Shown here piece after piece: positions 6,416-7,087 of a stretch of 7,087 nucleotides of DNA. The DNA lies in assembly GCA_021815285.1 (NCBI GenBank), contig JAKAHE010000111.1, positions 1-7,087 of the forward strand, given 5' to 3'. The notes under the pieces are model-generated. The model made no database searches. It was given only the letters and a program-made list of their open reading frames with translations, and had not been told where the DNA came from. The first letter of the stretch is position 1. Each line of letters opens with the position of its first letter. The DNA comes from Nitrospirota bacterium. GTDB lineage: Bacteria > Nitrospirota > JACRHJ01. The position numbers and the translations under genes are program-made.

Positions 6416-6577
6416 GAAAATAATTACTGCTGCAAGTTTTGTTTTCTTCAGTAAAAAAAGGCAGTTACACACTAAGGGAAGGCGGTCTGAGAGATATGCT
6501 CCACAATATTTAGCGGTTTTCCGGCATAAAACGGGCCGTAAAAATTTTTACAAAATATTAAATACGATTAACCTTTT
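6416..6577. other. AT-rich intergenic region with no gene
   Basis: This stretch lies between the hypothetical gene stop and the proposed pil -35 box. I see no credible coding region, tRNA or other structured RNA. The palindrome GTAAAAATTTTTAC (6538-6551) has no loop, so it is not an ordinary terminator. TTACTG (6424-6429) and CAGTAA (6449-6454) are complementary but far apart. No terminator with a GC stem and T-run was found for the upstream gene, so read-through into the pil operon is possible. Confidence 0.6.
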
Positions 6578-7087
6578 TCAGAAGGCACGCCTGTCTGAGA
6601 GCCTTTTGGCGGTTGTGCGGATGATTTCCGGCACGCCCTTGTTCTTGGCGACAAAACGCAGGTCGCGCGTCATAAGCTTCGGGAGGAAGGTCAGGCACAT
6701 CGGCACGGGCGTCTTCGGATTGTTTACAAGCGCCAGGACCACTGAGTAGGATTTTATCCAGTCCTTGTTCCCGGCAATCTCACGCAGGACCTCCTCGTTT
6801 ACGTTTCTCGAGGCGGCGAACATCTCGACCTCGTGCAGGGTAAGCTTCGGGTTCTGGAGTACGCCCATTGCGACAAGTTTGTTCGAGTCCCTTATAAGTA
6901 TCATCCGGGTTTCCTGGTCGACGCCCCTCGCATGTTTTGCGCGCTCGCCAATGTCGAGGCGCTGGAGTTTCGCCTGGAGACCAAGCTTGTGCGCCTCCGC
7001 CTCCGCCTTTCTCTCCCGCTCCTCGCGGTCCTTTCTCGCGCGCATGGCGGCTATGGCCGAAGCGGACATTTTTTCAGCATCGGCCTC
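6578..7087 (-). CDS. Conserved hypothetical alpha-helical repeat protein, C-terminal part (partial at the right edge)
   Basis: The frame is open to the window edge (Glu-Ala-Asp-Ala-Glu-Lys precedes the first ATG at 7069), and that ATG has no Shine-Dalgarno. The true start therefore probably lies outside. Numbering from that Met, residues 9-45 are very charged and probably a helix or coiled coil rich in Arg, Glu, Lys and Ala. The rest (about 46-160) looks like two related helical units: LVAMGVLQNPKLT followed by FAASRNVNEEVLREIAGNK (84-102), then LALVNNPKTP (112-121) followed by LRFVAKNKGVPEIIRTTAKR (137-156). The repeated N-P-K and N-K elements recall HEAT or leucine-rich-variant repeats. I recall similar proteins in Deltaproteobacteria but know no function. 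It is most likely soluble; no membrane segment or catalytic motif is visible. The stop is TGA. Confidence 0.85.
   Translation of the reverse strand, partial: EADAEKMSASAIAAMRARKDREERERKAEAEAHKLGLQAKLQRLDIGERAKHARGVDQETRMILIRDSNKLVAMGVLQNPKLTLHEVEMFAASRNVNEEVLREIAGNKDWIKSYSVVLALVNNPKTPVPMCLTFLPKLMTRDLRFVAKNKGVPEIIRTTAKRLSDRRAF

Noticed and set aside
6424..6454. Inverted repeat TTACTG / CAGTAA just upstream of the -35 box
   Set aside because: Only 6-base arms with a 19-base gap; expected by chance in this composition.
6538..6551. Palindrome GTAAAAATTTTTAC as a terminator for the upstream gene
   Set aside because: It has no loop and no GC-rich stem, so it would not form a stable intrinsic terminator.
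6378..6749. Plus-strand open frame (123 codons) over the intergenic region and the hypothetical gene
   Set aside because: No ribosome-binding site. Half of it is antisense to the hypothetical gene, the composition changes sharply halfway, and it overlaps the proposed promoter and operator.

Overview
The window carries a type IV pilus alignment-complex operon, read entirely on the minus strand. It is flanked by the start of a shikimate-pathway gene on the left and the end of an unidentified helical-repeat gene on the right. In transcription order (right to left) the layout is: the 3' part of a conserved hypothetical gene (7087-6578), an AT-rich promoter region (6577-6331), a 67-residue MerR-like DNA-binding protein (6330-6127), then pilM, pilN, pilO, pilP and pilQ (6105-538), an intrinsic terminator (510-480), and the first 156 codons of aroC (468-1, running off the window). 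No RNA gene, insertion sequence, CRISPR array or other mobile element was seen.

The organism is a diderm (Gram-negative) bacterium. It encodes an outer-membrane secretin with AMIN domains and the inner-membrane PilM/N/O/P set. A pilMNOPQ block next to aro genes, and an AroC beginning MLRYLTSGESHG, are most familiar to me from Desulfobacterota (former Deltaproteobacteria) and related phyla such as Nitrospirota. That placement is inference, not proof. The coding DNA is fairly GC-rich and the region upstream of the MerR-like gene is clearly AT-rich.

The genes fit one machine. PilM (cytoplasmic, actin-like) binds the N-terminal INLLP motif of PilN. PilN and PilO form a bitopic inner-membrane pair with periplasmic coiled coils and ferredoxin-like domains. 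PilP links this pair to the PilQ secretin, through which the pilus crosses the outer membrane. Junctions from pilM to pilQ are tight: a 4-base ATGA overlap, an 8-base gap, TAA directly followed by GTG, and a 1-base TAATG overlap. Each start has a good Shine-Dalgarno sequence, so these genes are almost certainly co-transcribed and translationally coupled.

The less ordinary points are as follows. A stand-alone MerR-type HTH gene leads the operon, with a dyad that is also a direct repeat overlapping a likely promoter just upstream. Lipid anchoring is apparently reversed: PilQ has a lipobox, while PilP has a plain membrane anchor and an extra helical segment. The terminator hairpin's T-tract ends one base before the aroC ribosome-binding site. 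The C-terminal part of a conserved alpha-repeat protein of unknown role sits upstream. I found no clearly new molecular system; the regulatory head of the operon is the best candidate for new biology.
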